Shown: positions 1 through 8,010 of the stretch, piece by piece | Position numbering within the stretch: the first letter of the stretch is position 1 | Layout: every line of letters starts with the position of its first letter | NCBI GenBank assembly: GCA_021813405.1 | Contig: JAKAKS010000005.1 | Coordinates: 1 to 44,800, forward strand | DNA from: Nitrospirota bacterium | GTDB taxonomy: Bacteria; Nitrospirota; Thermodesulfovibrionia; Thermodesulfovibrionales; JdFR-88 | DNA: 44,800 bases | Reading direction: 5' to 3' | Made by a program: the position numbers and the translations under genes | Notes under the pieces: model-generated | What the model saw: only the letters and a program-made list of their open reading frames with translations | Told to the model about the DNA's origin: nothing | Databases searched by the model: none

Positions 1-270
1 AAAAGAGAGGCAGGCCAGTGTTATAAAAAAGCAGTCTGCGCAACGGCCCATAAACTCATGAGGGTGATCTTTGCCCTGCTTTCCCAAAAAGTCTATTTTT
101 CGGCGGAGTGTAGATAGTTGACAGTACTCCGGATGAACTTAGAAGAACTTTCGATAGTGCGTTTCGCCCTCAAGTCCGCGTCTCTTCAAGGGCCGCTGAC
201 TCTCATATTCTGGTTGAAAGAGACACCGGGATAAGTAAGGGCTCCGGCATTGGGCTCCCCTATGCCCTAA
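1..270. other. Left-edge stretch without a recognised gene
   Basis: I see no credible gene with a start codon and ribosome binding site here. A plus-strand reading frame without a start is open from about 114 to 320. Its translation has a DTGI followed closely by GSGIGL, which recalls the G1 and G2 boxes of histidine-kinase ATPase domains. It is too short and lacks the N and F boxes, so it may be chance or a decayed remnant. Its right half overlaps the minus-strand toxin gene. Confidence 0.4.
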
Positions 271-576
271 TCACTCCGAAAGATAGGTTTCCTTTAACAA
301 TCTGCTGCCGTGTACAATCGTAATAATTATAACCGTGTTCCGTTCATTATCAAAACGATAAATGGTCCGGTAATTACCCGAAATCAATTCTCTATATGGC
401 AGTTCAGGAAACTCCGGAAGATGACGGCCAGACTCAGGAAACATTTTAAGAGTTTCTACGGATGTAAGCAGATCCTGGATGGTATAACGCGCATAAACGG
501 CTGAGCCCGACGCTATAAAATCATAAATGTCTTCCAGGTCTGATAGCGCCCTTTCGGTCCATCTCAGTTCTGCCAT
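271..576 (-). CDS. ParE/RelE-type toxin of a toxin-antitoxin pair
   Basis: A 101-residue protein of the usual size for the ParE/RelE superfamily. It starts with the typical ELRWTERALSDLEDIYDFIA segment (helix 1), has a middle helix rich in hydrophobic residues, and then a beta-strand region containing YRTIYRFD and the end motif VIIITIVHGSR, which is characteristic of ParE-like toxins. Its start overlaps the end of the upstream small gene by 13 bases, the normal arrangement for a translationally coupled antitoxin-toxin operon. ParE members poison DNA gyrase and RelE members cleave mRNA. The sequence looks closer to ParE, but the target cannot be decided by eye. Confidence 0.85.
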   Translation of the reverse strand: MAELRWTERALSDLEDIYDFIASGSAVYARYTIQDLLTSVETLKMFPESGRHLPEFPELPYRELISGNYRTIYRFDNERNTVIIITIVHGSRLLKETYLSE

Positions 577-752
577 TTCTTCGAGAGCCTTTCAATGGCG
601 TCTTTATGAGAAACCACTTTGCCCTCCTCAACATCCTTTTCCCCAGCCTCAACCTTCTGAAGAAGATATATCCTGTACATGATGTCTTCCACGTCGACTT
701 TTTCGGGCAACCCCTTCAAAAGGTCCTCAAGCTTTGACTTTAAGATTTGCAT
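564..752 (-). CDS. Small antitoxin partner of the ParE-type toxin
   Basis: A 62-residue, charged, mostly helical protein encoded just upstream of the toxin and overlapping it. A clear ribosome binding site (GGAGG, read on the minus strand) lies about 8 bases before the ATG. The segment around EEGKVVSHKDAIERL resembles the C-terminal part of many small antitoxins of ParE/RelE systems, which carry a short helix that wraps the toxin. I do not see a strong ribbon-helix-helix or Phd/YefM signature. The identity therefore rests on position, size and composition. Confidence 0.7.
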   Translation of the reverse strand: MQILKSKLEDLLKGLPEKVDVEDIMYRIYLLQKVEAGEKDVEEGKVVSHKDAIERLSKKWQN

Positions 753-852
753 ATTTTTACCTCCTGCTCTTTCTTTGAGTCGTCATCTTAACGGTCGCTG
801 ACCCTATTTTCGTATTCGAATTGCCGGGTTTCGCTGCCCTCAGTCCAGCCTA

Positions 853-1179
853 CTATTCTCCATATCCCCATTGATGCAAATCGCTTATTATCTTTTGCGC
901 ATCCTTAGCAATATACCAGAAAATAACTGTTGAAGGATTTACCTGCATATCTAGATTGTGGTGGATCTGGATTCCTTTCCCGAAAAACGGAATGATACCT
1001 ACTGGTTCAATTTTTAGTACCTGATCTGGACGGAAAGACATTGCTCCCCAGAACGTTACCTTTAAACATAGACGTTCATGAGAGACAGTTAGCTTAGCAA
1101 AAGGCCAAGTAACATTAAATATGTCGAGACGGGCTCCACCGATCCAGCTTTGCTGATTATCTATCAAGCCTTCCTGCAA
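853..1179 (-). CDS. Small hypothetical protein, possibly PH-like
   Basis: A 108-residue frame that looks coding. It has a balanced composition with several aromatic residues, and a pattern of beta-strands (ARLDIFNVTWPFAKLTVS, LCLKVTFWG, VLKIEPVGIIPFFGKGIQI) followed by a C-terminal helix. This pattern recalls small bacterial PH-like or YcxB-like domains of unknown role. The only in-frame start is TTG at 1179, with an in-frame stop 21 bases upstream. No good ribosome binding site is visible, and the start lies next to a REP-like hairpin, so the gene could be truncated at its 5' end. I cannot assign a function. Confidence 0.45.
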   Translation of the reverse strand: MQEGLIDNQQSWIGGARLDIFNVTWPFAKLTVSHERLCLKVTFWGAMSFRPDQVLKIEPVGIIPFFGKGIQIHHNLDMQVNPSTVIFWYIAKDAQKIISDLHQWGYGE

Positions 1180-1191
1180 GAGTAGATGTTG

Positions 1192-1217
1192 GTCGGGTTA
1201 GCGGAGCGTAACCCGAC
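1192..1217. repeat. REP-like hairpin 1 (GTCGGGTTA inverted repeat)
   Basis: A perfect 9-base inverted repeat, GTCGGGTTA and TAACCCGAC, separated by an 8-base loop (GCGGAGCG). It matches the general form of the intergenic palindromes found scattered in many bacterial genomes. Some of these are mobilised by REP-associated tyrosine transposases. No such transposase is seen in this window. Confidence 0.8.
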
Positions 1218-1279
1218 ACTCCCTTAAAAATATTTTTTTCTTCCCCGACTCATTCACAAGCGACCCCTCATCGGAAATT

Positions 1280-1305
1280 GTCGGATTACGCAAGGCTAAT
1301 CCGAC
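1280..1305. repeat. REP-like hairpin 2 (GTCGGATTA inverted repeat)
   Basis: A second perfect 9-base inverted repeat, GTCGGATTA and TAATCCGAC, also with an 8-base loop (CGCAAGGC), followed by CTACA. It differs from the copy 63 bases upstream by one G-to-A change in the left arm and the compensating C-to-T change in the right arm. The conserved architecture indicates a family of related elements. Confidence 0.8.
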
Positions 1306-2008
1306 CTACACGAATAAAAATTCTCCTGATCGAAACCTGCACAATTATAGCAGATGTGGAATACACGGCATTCGGTGCGTACTCTAGTATGCGTTGCCAC
1401 TGCCCAAAAATGCGGAGTCGAAGGGGGTACACCGCATATCGCCAAAGAGATATTGAGGTGATGGTTTCATTTGTACCAAACACAATTGGAATGCCTTCCA
1501 AAACCATGACACCTATTTTATGACATAGGTCATATGGACAATGTCATGTTTTAGCGTGTTATCATGGCGCGTGTGAGGGGGAGCAACCAACCCCGGCCTT
1601 TGGCCACCCGGTAGCCGCAATCGGCCTGTTACGAGAGCCGGGCCGTTCCGTCCCTTTAAGGAGGGGGGCTCCCACGGTGTTCTTTGAAAAGATACGGGGG
1701 GCCTTTGACTTGCTTTAAAACCGCGGTAACCGGGTTTTGCATAGTAAAACTCCCTTGCAAGCAGATTGTAAAGCCAAAGTTTACAAATCCCTAAAAAAGA
1801 TTCTAAAAACAATTGGTTATGACTGTTCCAGGATTTTGCTGCATCTTCAAAATTTGAAAATGCAAATCCTTCAAAATCAATCACTTATGATGTGAAACAG
1901 ATGGAACAGATGGAACAGGATTTTGGTCGCAAGTGTCCGTAAATAAAGAAGAACCCCGAAATGGCTGGAACATATAAAAAGAAAAGGAGGGCAGGGCGGG
2001 ATTTTTGC
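1306..2008. other. Gene-poor stretch with a GC-rich structured island
   Basis: No open frame here has a convincing start, ribosome binding site or recognisable product. About 1510-1545 carries a near-palindrome around TATGACATAGGTCATA. About 1570-1700 is strikingly GC-rich and full of short inverted repeats, for example GGCC-TTT-GGCC, CGGCC paired with GGCCG, and CCTTTAAGG. It could be an RNA element or a mobile-element remnant. About 1893-1912 has a short direct repeat of GATGGAACA. The stretch ends at the stop of the RND pump gene. Confidence 0.5.
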
Positions 2009-5000
2009 TCAGGGAATCTCGCGCAGGTGTTTTTTGGTCCGGTCCGTGGCTAGGAACATGTACATGGCGGGAACAACGAATAATGTGAAAAGCGTGCCGA
2101 TAGCAATGCCCGTCATTATTACCAGCCCCATGTTATAACGCCCTGCCGCGCCCGCGCCCGATGCAGTCACCAATGGCACCACGCCCAGCACCATTGCCGC
2201 GGTGGTCATGAGTATCGGCCTTAACCGGATGGCTGCTGCGGTCTCAACGGCCTCGCGCTTGCTTTTGCCTTCGTCCTGCAGGTCGTTTGCAAACTGCACA
2301 ATCAATATGCCGTGCTTGCTGATAAGGCCTATAAGCGTAACAAGGCCAACCTCCGTAAAGATGTTAAGGGTTGCGCCTCCAACTCCAAGGCTTATGAATA
2401 TCATCGCTCCGCATATGGACATGGGCACGCTTATCAGCACTATGAGAGGATCGCGGAAGCTTTCAAACAGTGCGGCCAGGGAAAGAAAGATCACTATGAG
2501 CGCAAAAAAGAACGTGACCAGCAGCGCCGCGGATTCCTGAACGTACTGCCTGGACTGGCCCGCGTAATCGATGCTGTAGCCGGCGGGCAGCGCGCGCTTT
2601 GCAATTTTATTAAGCTCAGTCAGTGCCTGCCCCAGGGTAACACCCGGCAGGGGTACGGCAGAGATGGTGGCGGAGTTTAATTGCTGGAAATGGTTCAGCG
2701 ATTCCGGGACCGTTGAGGTTTTCAAATGGGCGATTGTTGAAAGCGGGATTGGTGTGCCTGTCCCGGTTTTGATGTAATAATTCTCCAGGTCACTCGCGTT
2801 CAGCCGGTAGTGCCGCATTGTCTGCGGGATTACCTGATAGGAGCGCCCCGCCAGGTCGAAATAATTCACATATCCCCCGCCAAGCATGTCACTAAGCGCT
2901 GTCCCTATGCCGCCCATGTTCAAACCAAGCTGGGCCGCCTTGTTGCGGTCAAATTCAACAGTGGTCTGCGGCTTGTCTATCTTCAGGTCCGTGTCGGCAT
3001 AGGCGAACATCCTGCTTGCGTACACCCTTGCAAGGAAGGCCTGGGATACGGCATTCAGCCTGTCAAAGGATTCCGTTGTGCCAATTACAAATTGCACCGG
3101 CAATCCCCGGCCCGCGCCAGGCAGGGGAGGGCGCTGGAACGCAACGGCCTGCACTCCGGCAATCTGGTTAAGCTTTGCCTGCACCAGCGGCTGAAGCTGC
3201 ATGGTTGTCCGCTTCCGCTGGTTCCAGGGTTTCAAGACCATGCCCGCTATGCCGGAGTTTAGGCCGCTTATTCCGTCAAGCTGAAAAACATGGCCAGTCT
3301 CCGGAAATCCGGCCATAATCCTGAATACCTGCCTTGTATAAAGGCTGGTCTGCTCCAGGGTGGCATCTGGCGCGGCCGTGGCCATTGCGATTATTACACC
3401 TTCGTCTTCCTGCGGGGCAAGCTCGCTTGTGGAATTCTTGTAGAGAAAGTAGTTGCTGAGAAGGATTATTGCCGCAAATACAGCCGCAACAGGCAGGTAA
3501 TTGAGCGAATTGTGCAAGAGGCCATGGTATCCGTTTCGCAGGCGGCCGAACTGGCGGTCCACAAAGTCCCCGAAGCGCCGCCGGGCGCCGTGCGGCTTGA
3601 GCAGGCGCGAAGACATCATGGGCGAAAGGGTAAGCGCAATCACGGCCGATACTGTAACTGTTCCGGCCAGGGTGAAGGCGAACTCCGTGAAGAGCGCGCC
3701 TGTAAGCCCGCCCATGAAACCTATGGGCACATAAACGGCTACCAGCACAACCGTTATGGCTATGATGGGGGTTGCAAGTTCCCTGGCCCCAAGATAGGCC
3801 GCCTTCATGGAGGGCAACCCCCCTTCAATATGCCTGTGGACGTTCTCCACCACTATTATCGCGTCGTCAACAACAAGACCTATCGCAAGCACCAGGGCAA
3901 GAAGCGTAAACAGGTTTATGGTGTAGCCAAGAGCAAGCATGATAAAAAAGGTGCCAATAAGAGAAAGGGGCATGGCGATGGTTGGAATTATCACGGACCT
4001 TGGCGAACCAAGCGACAGGAATATGACCAGCGTCACTATTACCAGGGCCTCGCCGATTGTGGTTATGACCTCACGAATAGAGGTCTTTACGTATTGCGTG
4101 GCGTCGTAGACTATCTTGCCGCTTAACCCCTGGGGGAGCTGCTGCTGTATAGACGGAAATACTTTGTGGATATCGCTTATTACAGACAGCAGGTTGGCTG
4201 AGGGCGCAACCTGTATCCCTATATACACGGCGCCCTTGCCGTCAAAATACACCCTGGTGTCGTAGTTTTCCGCGCCAAGCGTAACATTGGCCACATCGCC
4301 AAGCCGGACAATAGCCCCGTTCACCGATTTGATGGCCAGGTTTTTAAATTCGTCTACCGTGTGCAAGCCCGTTGCCGACGTAAGGTCCACCGTTACCATA
4401 TTTCCCTTTGTGCGGCCAACCGCGGAGATAAAATCGTTTGCGGCCAGGGCATTGTTTACGTCGTATCCGGTAACGTTTAAAGCCGCCATCTTTACGGGAT
4501 TCAGCCAGGCCCTGAGCGCAAACCGCTGCTGGCCAAGGATTTCGGCCAGCTGCACGCCGGGCACCGTCTGAAGTTTCGGCTGCACCACACGTATAAGGTA
4601 ATCGGTTATCTCGTTTGCAGGCAGCACATTGCTGTAAAAGCCAATGTACATTGAATCTATGGCCTCGCCAGTGACCACGGTGATAACGGGTGTCTGGGAT
4701 TCCTTGGGCAATTGATTCAGCACGGCGTTTATTTTGGTATTAATGTCCGAGACGGCCTTGGATGCATCGTAATTCAGGCGCAGGTTGGCCTGAATGGTGC
4801 TTTGCCCCAGCGTGCTTGTGGATGTGAGATAGTCGATGCCCTGCGCCTGCGCTATTGAGCTTTCAAGAGGGGTTGTGATAAAGCCGGAAACCAGCGCCGG
4901 GTCCGCCCCGAAGTAGGTGGTGGACACGGTTACCACAGAGCTTTGCACCTCGGGGTACTCGCGCACTTTCAGAAGCCCTATCGAGCGCAGCCCCAGAACC

Positions 5001-5065
5001 AGAATAAACAGGCTTACCACTGAAGCCAGCACCGGCCGCCTTATGAATATGTCCGTAAACTTCAT
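2009..5065 (-). CDS. RND efflux pump inner-membrane transporter (HAE1/AcrB type)
   Basis: A 1018-residue, full-length resistance-nodulation-division transporter of the hydrophobe/amphiphile efflux class. The N-terminus MKFTDIFIRRPVLASVV is the classic first segment before TM1. TM4 carries the proton-relay pair Asp400-Asp401 in GLVVDDAIIVVEN, equivalent to AcrB Asp407/408. The second half ends with the paired TM10-TM12 segments (GLVTLIGLISKHGILIVQFAND and beyond). Two large periplasmic porter loops lie between TM1-2 and TM7-8. It is the last gene of a three-gene operon, 21 bases after the fusion protein gene. Substrates cannot be read from the sequence, but likely include drugs, detergents or dyes. 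No adjacent regulator gene was found. Confidence 0.95.
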   Translation of the reverse strand: MKFTDIFIRRPVLASVVSLFILVLGLRSIGLLKVREYPEVQSSVVTVSTTYFGADPALVSGFITTPLESSIAQAQGIDYLTSTSTLGQSTIQANLRLNYDASKAVSDINTKINAVLNQLPKESQTPVITVVTGEAIDSMYIGFYSNVLPANEITDYLIRVVQPKLQTVPGVQLAEILGQQRFALRAWLNPVKMAALNVTGYDVNNALAANDFISAVGRTKGNMVTVDLTSATGLHTVDEFKNLAIKSVNGAIVRLGDVANVTLGAENYDTRVYFDGKGAVYIGIQVAPSANLLSVISDIHKVFPSIQQQLPQGLSGKIVYDATQYVKTSIREVITTIGEALVIVTLVIFLSLGSPRSVIIPTIAMPLSLIGTFFIMLALGYTINLFTLLALVLAIGLVVDDAIIVVENVHRHIEGGLPSMKAAYLGARELATPIIAITVVLVAVYVPIGFMGGLTGALFTEFAFTLAGTVTVSAVIALTLSPMMSSRLLKPHGARRRFGDFVDRQFGRLRNGYHGLLHNSLNYLPVAAVFAAIILLSNYFLYKNSTSELAPQEDEGVIIAMATAAPDATLEQTSLYTRQVFRIMAGFPETGHVFQLDGISGLNSGIAGMVLKPWNQRKRTTMQLQPLVQAKLNQIAGVQAVAFQRPPLPGAGRGLPVQFVIGTTESFDRLNAVSQAFLARVYASRMFAYADTDLKIDKPQTTVEFDRNKAAQLGLNMGGIGTALSDMLGGGYVNYFDLAGRSYQVIPQTMRHYRLNASDLENYYIKTGTGTPIPLSTIAHLKTSTVPESLNHFQQLNSATISAVPLPGVTLGQALTELNKIAKRALPAGYSIDYAGQSRQYVQESAALLVTFFFALIVIFLSLAALFESFRDPLIVLISVPMSICGAMIFISLGVGGATLNIFTEVGLVTLIGLISKHGILIVQFANDLQDEGKSKREAVETAAAIRLRPILMTTAAMVLGVVPLVTASGAGAAGRYNMGLVIMTGIAIGTLFTLFVVPAMYMFLATDRTKKHLREIP

Positions 5066-5086
5066 CTGGCGCCGTTCACCCCGTGA

Positions 5087-6256
5087 TCATTCTTCAGGGG
5101 GCGTTGGGGCGGGATTGTTGCCCGGCTGTATCGAGTTGTTGATAACAACCTGCATCCCGTTTTTGAGCTTCATCTGTCCGCTGGTTACAACTGTTTCTCC
5201 TCCGGTAAGGCCCGACAGTATGGCAACCTGGTCGCCGCGTGTGGGGCCCGTGGCAACAAAGGCCTGGTTTACTGTCAATAGTGGTTTGCCGCCGGGCGCC
5301 TTCCCGCTTTTTGTAATCACAAACACTGTATCGCCGTAGGGGTTATAGGTGACGGCGGTCTGCGGGATCGTGATATACCGTTTGGGCAGCCCTGTATTGA
5401 TATCCACAGTAACGTACATGCCGGGGAGAAGTTTGTGCCCGGGGTTCCTTAGCGTTGCCTCGACCAGAACGTTCCTGGAGGCAGGGTCTACCTTGGGGTT
5501 AATCGAGGTTATTGTCCCGGTGAATTTGAGGCGGGGGTAGGCGTCGCTTTCCGCCACGACGGACTGTCCTTTTCTGATTGCTGAAAACTGCTGCTGGGGC
5601 AGATTGAAATCTGCGTAAAGCGGATTAAGCATCTGGAGAGTGACTACCGCGTTGCCGGGATTGATATACTGCCCTGGGTTAATGGTGCTGATGCCAAGCT
5701 GCCCGGCAAAGGGCGCCCTGATTGTTTTTTGGGCCACAATGGCCTTCTGCTGCGCGGCCTGGGCAAGCTTGCTCTTTAAATCTGCGGCGTCGGCATCCAG
5801 TGTGGCCCTGCTTACAGCCTGAATGGCGAACTGTTTTTTATCGCGTTCAAATACGGTGCGCGCAAGCTGGGCGGCGGCTTCAAGCGAGTGGAGCAGCGCG
5901 ATGTCCGAATCCGCGTTAAGCTGCACAAGCGCCTGGCCTTTAAATGCTGTTTCGCCGCTTCTGAAGTAAATCCGGCGCACCAGTCCCGCTATCTCGCTGG
6001 TAACATCCACCCCGCGCACGGCGCGCAAGCCGCCAACGGCCTTTATCTGCGGCTGCCACATCGAATATTGCACCTTTATTGCCGTAACCGTAACCGGCGG
6101 CGGACGCCGGGCGGCCATCATCTTTTTGTTTCGGTAGGATTTGTACGCATGATAGCCGAAGATGAAGCCAAAAATTATTCCCACGATTATAAGCATCATG
6201 ATCATGGGTTTTATGCTGGAACGGCGCTTCTGCTGGTCCATGCCGTTTTCGCTCAT
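5087..6256 (-). CDS. RND efflux periplasmic adaptor (membrane fusion protein)
   Basis: An HlyD/AcrA-type adaptor of about 389 residues that links the inner-membrane pump to the outer-membrane factor. After the start comes one membrane anchor (IKPMIMMLIIVGIIFGFIFG), then the lipoyl half-motif VDVTSEIAGLVRRIYFRSGE, an alpha-helical hairpin rich in Ala and Gln, the second lipoyl half (TIRAPFAGQLGISTINPGQY) and beta-barrel and membrane-proximal domains (PGMYVTVDINTGLPKRYI). I placed the start at 6256, where the ATG overlaps the TGA of the upstream gene (ATGA) and has GGAG just before it. An ATG-less extension to 6301 would overlap the neighbour by 49 bases. The C-terminus is Pro-rich. Confidence 0.93.
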   Translation of the reverse strand: MSENGMDQQKRRSSIKPMIMMLIIVGIIFGFIFGYHAYKSYRNKKMMAARRPPPVTVTAIKVQYSMWQPQIKAVGGLRAVRGVDVTSEIAGLVRRIYFRSGETAFKGQALVQLNADSDIALLHSLEAAAQLARTVFERDKKQFAIQAVSRATLDADAADLKSKLAQAAQQKAIVAQKTIRAPFAGQLGISTINPGQYINPGNAVVTLQMLNPLYADFNLPQQQFSAIRKGQSVVAESDAYPRLKFTGTITSINPKVDPASRNVLVEATLRNPGHKLLPGMYVTVDINTGLPKRYITIPQTAVTYNPYGDTVFVITKSGKAPGGKPLLTVNQAFVATGPTRGDQVAILSGLTGGETVVTSGQMKLKNGMQVVINNSIQPGNNPAPTPPEE

Positions 6257-7767
6257 TTGTTCTCCATTGCGGTTGCGGACGGGCTGTTTCTGTTCCACCA
6301 TCCGCCGCCAAGCGCCTGGAACAATGCGGCCGTGTCTGCCAGGCGCGCGGCCCTTGCCTGAACTAAATTGATTTCGGCCTGCTGGTACTGGCGCTGCGCA
6401 TTAAGCAGCTGAAGATAACTTACCGCCCCCTGCCGGAACTGGCCCATGGCGGTGTTAAGCAGGCTCCGCGCGGCAGCCCAGGCCTGGGCCTGCGCGTTTA
6501 AATAGGCGGCATCCCTGTCCAGGGCGCGAAGCACGTCGGCCACGTTCTGAAACGCCCCCAATACGGTCTCCTGATACTGGGCCAATGCCTGCTTGTAAGC
6601 GTCTATTGCGGCGCGCCTTTTTGCGGTAAGCTCGCCCCCATGAAATATGGGCGCAAGGAGGGACAGTCCGAAATTCCATATGCTGGTATTTTCTCCGAAC
6701 AGGTCCTCTATCTTTGTGGTCTCCGTCCCTATGCCGGCGTTGAATGTAATCTGCGGAAACATCGCGGAGGTGGCAACGCCTATCTGCGCGCTTGCCTGAT
6801 GCAGTAGCGCTTCGGAGGCGCGTATGTCCGGACGCTGGTGCAATAATGATGAGGGTAAAGACAGCGGCAATTCAGCTGGCAATGTGAACCCGCCGATATC
6901 GAATTGCGGCAGCGTGCCTGTCTTGTCCGGCGTAAGCCCGGCAAGCGCCGCCAGTTGATGACGGGTTTGATAAAGCCCTTTTTCAAGCGGGGGCAGTGTT
7001 GCCATGGTCTGGGCAACCTGGCTTTTCTGGGCAAGCACATCGGAGTTGGACACGCCGCCAAGCGCCAGCTGCCGCTCCATTATGGAAAGCTGCTTTTCCT
7101 GGTCCGCCAGCACCTCTTTGGTTGCCGTTATCTGGGCGCGGACGGACGCTTCTTGCATGGCCGTTGTGGCTATATTGGCTGTAAGCGCAATGTAGGCCCC
7201 TTCAAGCTGAAACCGCTGGTAGTCAACCTGCGCGCCAAGGGCTTCAATCTGCCTTCTGTTGCCCCCGAAAAAATCAAACATATATGATACTTTGGCCGAC
7301 GCGTTAAAAAGGTTGAAGATTATGCCGGGCATACCCGGATTTCCAAATGCCGCGCCGGAAAACCTTTCGCGTGTTGCGGTGCCCGTAGCGTCAATCTGGG
7401 GGTAAAGCAGGGCCCCAGCCTGGGCCCTCTTTAAATCGGAAGCCTGGGCCAGGGCCGCACGGGCCGCGGCAAGCGTGTAGTTTTGCTTCAGTGCCGTGTC
7501 TTCCAGGTGGTCAAGCGCGGGGCTGTTAAAAAGCGCCCACCACCTCGCCGGAATATTTTTAACGGATATGAACGATTGGGCCGTGCCTTCGGCAACAGGG
7601 GCGCTCCGGGTTTTTTGCGGCAGGGCGGTTGAAGTATAACCGGTGGCCGCAGGAGGCTGCGGCCGCCTGAACGCTGGGCCAACAGTGCATCCGGTTACGG
7701 CAGCGGCAAGCACAGCAGCGGCAGCCGTTTTGAAAGTAAATGAAAACGCTGAATACAATGCGCGCAA
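6253..7767 (-). CDS. Outer-membrane efflux lipoprotein (NodT/OprM family)
   Basis: A 504-residue TolC-like outer-membrane factor. It has a lipoprotein signal peptide with a lipobox ending at Cys27 (AAAVTGC), followed by the family-typical TVGPAFRRPQ segment. Two tandem outer-membrane-efflux repeats follow, each with long helices (ALAQASDLKRAQAGALLYPQ; PDIRASEALLHQASAQIG) and the conserved FPQI strand. It is the first gene of the pump operon and is coupled to the adaptor by an ATGA overlap. The start is TTG at 7767, with GGGGG about 6 bases upstream. A TTG nine bases further in is a possible alternative. It provides the exit duct for the tripartite pump. Confidence 0.93.
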   Translation of the reverse strand: MRALYSAFSFTFKTAAAAVLAAAVTGCTVGPAFRRPQPPAATGYTSTALPQKTRSAPVAEGTAQSFISVKNIPARWWALFNSPALDHLEDTALKQNYTLAAARAALAQASDLKRAQAGALLYPQIDATGTATRERFSGAAFGNPGMPGIIFNLFNASAKVSYMFDFFGGNRRQIEALGAQVDYQRFQLEGAYIALTANIATTAMQEASVRAQITATKEVLADQEKQLSIMERQLALGGVSNSDVLAQKSQVAQTMATLPPLEKGLYQTRHQLAALAGLTPDKTGTLPQFDIGGFTLPAELPLSLPSSLLHQRPDIRASEALLHQASAQIGVATSAMFPQITFNAGIGTETTKIEDLFGENTSIWNFGLSLLAPIFHGGELTAKRRAAIDAYKQALAQYQETVLGAFQNVADVLRALDRDAAYLNAQAQAWAAARSLLNTAMGQFRQGAVSYLQLLNAQRQYQQAEINLVQARAARLADTAALFQALGGGWWNRNSPSATAMENK

Positions 7768-7908
7768 AATTACCCCCGCTACGCGGCATTAATGTGCAAA
7801 GTATATCAGGGTTTAACGCCGCGGGCCATTGCTATTGTTTGAGCAATTCTGAGGCTGGCGGGATGCCGTTCTTAAGCGGTAAATAAGTTTCTGTGCTGAA
7901 TTTTTTAG

Positions 7909-7937
7909 CTGGAAGGCCAGTTTTATTTCTATATAAT
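7909..7937 (+). promoter_or_regulatory. Possible sigma70-type promoter of the prp operon
   Basis: A perfect TATAAT lies at 7932-7937, 74 bases before the start of the first gene. The -35 position at 17-base spacing (CTGGAA) is poor. The short inverted repeat CTGG-AAGG-CCAG (7909-7920) sits over it and might be an operator half or a weak hairpin. The site is in the gap between the divergent pump and prp operons. Confidence 0.4.
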
Positions 7938-8010
7938 GTAAATGGGTTGCAGGGGCGCAGGGGACGGCAATGGCTTTTGCGTTTATTTAAAAATAAAGGA
8001 GAGCAGAGGA

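Noticed and set aside
114-320. Open frame with histidine-kinase-like DTGI and GSGIGL pieces
   Set aside because: It has no start codon, no N or F box and an upstream stop, and it overlaps the toxin gene on the other strand. The similarity is too short to call a pseudogene.
1278-1523. Short frames on both strands over 1278-1523
   Set aside because: They start inside a REP-like hairpin, overlap each other on opposite strands and show no recognisable protein pattern.
1513-1884. Minus-strand frame of 123 codons
   Set aside because: The translation is low-complexity and Arg/Pro-rich over the GC-rich island, without ribosome binding site or family motif. It is probably a by-product of base composition.
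3290-4126. Long plus-strand frame of 278 codons
   Set aside because: It lies wholly antisense to the well-supported RND pump gene, and its composition is that of a reverse-frame shadow.
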